Positions 8,865 through 9,947 of a stretch of 9,947 nt of DNA are shown piece by piece. The stretch comes from Pseudonocardiales bacterium (lineage in GTDB: Bacteria > Actinomycetota > Actinomycetes > Mycobacteriales > Jatrophihabitantaceae): NCBI GenBank assembly GCA_030840415.1, contig JAVEEO010000170.1:1-9947 (forward strand). The letters are read 5' to 3'. Numbering within the stretch: position 1 is the stretch's first letter; each line of letters starts with the position of its first letter. The position numbers and the translations under genes are program-made. Below the pieces are notes generated by a model. It did not search any database. It had not been told where the DNA came from and was given only the letters and a program-made list of their open reading frames with translations.

Positions 8865-9947
8865 GGCAGCTGCCCTTCCGAAGGCGACGCGGACGAAACC
8901 CCGGCGGACGCACCGGCCGAGGACACCGGCGGCTCGGCCGACACCACCGCGGCCACTCCCGGCGACACGATCTCACCCCGGTGGCTGATCACCACGCCGC
9001 GCTGGATCTCGTCGTCCAGGTCGATGGCCAGCTCGCCGTCGCGAACCAGGTGGCCCACCAGTGCGGCCATGTTGCGCGACAGTGCCTGCGAGGCGCTGGT
9101 GGCCATCCGGGCCGGCAGATTGGTGGCACCCACCACCCGGACCCCATTGGCGGTCAGCACCGTCTGGCCGGGCACCGAGCCCTCGACGTTGCCGCCCAGC
9201 TGGCTGGCGGCCAGGTCCACCACCACCGAGCCCGGCCGCATCCGCGCCACCGTCTCGGCGGTGACCAGCACCGGCGGGGTCCGGCCCGGCACCTGGGCGG
9301 TGGTGATCACGATGTCGTGCCGGGCGATGTGCTCGGCGAGCTCGCTCTGCTGGGCCTGCCGTTCCTCGGCGGTGAGCTCGCGGGCGTAGCCGCCCTCACC
9401 GGCCGCGGCGATGCCGGCCTTGAGCTCGAGGAACTTCGCACCGAGGGACTTCACCTCCTCGCGGGCGGCCGGGCGCACGTCGTAGCCGCTGACCACCGCG
9501 CCGAGCCGCCGGGCGGTGCCGATCGCCTGCAGACCGGCCACCCCGGCGCCCAGCACCAGCACCGCGGCCGGCTTGGAGGTGCCGGCCGCGGTCATCAGCA
9601 TCGGGAAGAACCGGTCGTAGTGCTCTGCGGCGACCAGCACCGCCTTGTACCCGGCGACGCTGGCCTGCGAGCTGAGCGCGTCCATCGACTGGGCCCGGGT
9701 CAGGGTCCGGGGCAGGCCGTCCAGGCTGATCAGGGTGACTCCGCGCTCGGTGAGGGTGCGCACCAGCCCGGGATTGGTCAGCGGCGCCAGCAGGCCGAGG
9801 TAGCTCTGACCGGCTCGCAACAGGCCCAGCATGTCCTCGGCCGGCGGGCCGACCGACAGCACCAGGTCGGCCTGTGCCAGCAGTTCGGCCCGCGGCAGCA
9901 GCTGGGCGCCGGCCGCGGCGTAGGCCTCGTCGCCGAACCAGGCCTCG
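8861..9947 (-). CDS. pntAA: NAD(P) transhydrogenase subunit alpha, part 1 (NAD-binding; 5' truncated by window edge)
   Basis: Soluble NAD(H)-binding domain (dI) of the transhydrogenase, related to alanine dehydrogenase. About 361 residues are in the window. The frame is open to the right edge; the GTG at 9862 is an internal Val (in LVLSVGPP), not a start. About 40-50 N-terminal residues should lie beyond the edge. It shows the conserved NADH loop RAQSMDALSSQ (coded near 9668-9700) with the Arg, Gln, Asp and Ser known from the R. rubrum enzyme, the Rossmann VLVLGAGVAGLQAIG (about 9522-9566), GYDVRPAAREEV, TTAQVPGRTPP and VVDLAASQLGGNVEG. The C-terminal tail is rich in Ala, Ser and Pro and probably flexible. 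It is the first visible gene of the three-gene pnt operon, so its promoter is outside the window. Confidence 0.97.
   Translation of the reverse strand, partial: EAWFGDEAYAAAGAQLLPRAELLAQADLVLSVGPPAEDMLGLLRAGQSYLGLLAPLTNPGLVRTLTERGVTLISLDGLPRTLTRAQSMDALSSQASVAGYKAVLVAAEHYDRFFPMLMTAAGTSKPAAVLVLGAGVAGLQAIGTARRLGAVVSGYDVRPAAREEVKSLGAKFLELKAGIAAAGEGGYARELTAEERQAQQSELAEHIARHDIVITTAQVPGRTPPVLVTAETVARMRPGSVVVDLAASQLGGNVEGSVPGQTVLTANGVRVVGATNLPARMATSASQALSRNMAALVGHLVRDGELAIDLDDEIQRGVVISHRGEIVSPGVAAVVSAEPPVSSAGASAGVSSASPSEGQLP

Noticed and set aside
9860..9862. GTG that could be taken as the pntAA start
   Set aside because: It is an internal Val; the frame continues to the window edge with residues (such as EAWFGDEAYAAAGAQLL) expected of the PntAA N-terminal region.

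Overview
The window comes from a high-GC actinobacterium (Actinomycetota). The strongest taxonomic sign is a clear mihF gene, the actinobacterial-type integration host factor, in the order pyrF - (insert) - mihF - gmk. The GC-rich codon use and the three-subunit transhydrogenase agree with this. I cannot name a genus from sequence alone.

Region 1 (1-5355, + strand) is the 3' part of a pyrimidine biosynthesis operon: carB (5' end cut by the window edge), pyrK, pyrD, pyrF. The genes are packed tightly, with ATGA overlaps or zero spacing, so they are probably co-transcribed and translationally coupled. CarB makes carbamoyl phosphate. PyrD with PyrK forms a soluble class 1B NAD-linked dihydroorotate dehydrogenase. 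PyrF makes UMP. The carB/pyrK junction is unusual: an imperfect triplicate 27-bp repeat there carries a possible 18-codon ORF that overlaps carB and pyrK by ATGA on both sides.

Region 2 (5356-6160) holds two divergent genes that I do not recognise. One is a minus-strand membrane-anchored or exported protein with four cysteines in its outer domain. The other is a plus-strand small protein with two membrane segments. The 59-bp gap between them contains a 17-bp inverted repeat that touches the proposed start of the minus gene.

Region 3 (6161-7132, + strand) carries mihF, preceded by a -10 sequence placed as in leaderless actinobacterial promoters, and gmk (guanylate kinase), which overlaps mihF by ATGA.

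Region 4 (7133-9947, - strand) is a convergent pntAA-pntAB-pntB operon encoding the proton-translocating NAD(P) transhydrogenase. Its genes are joined by ATGA overlaps, and the 5' end of pntAA lies beyond the right edge. In many actinobacteria gmk is followed by rpoZ and coaBC; here the pnt operon takes that place.

Most of the window is core metabolism. The points most worth a second look are the repeat and micro-ORF at the carB/pyrK junction and the divergent unknown membrane-protein pair with its palindrome. No tRNA, rRNA, CRISPR array, insertion sequence or phage gene was seen, and no stretch over 300 bases lacks a gene.
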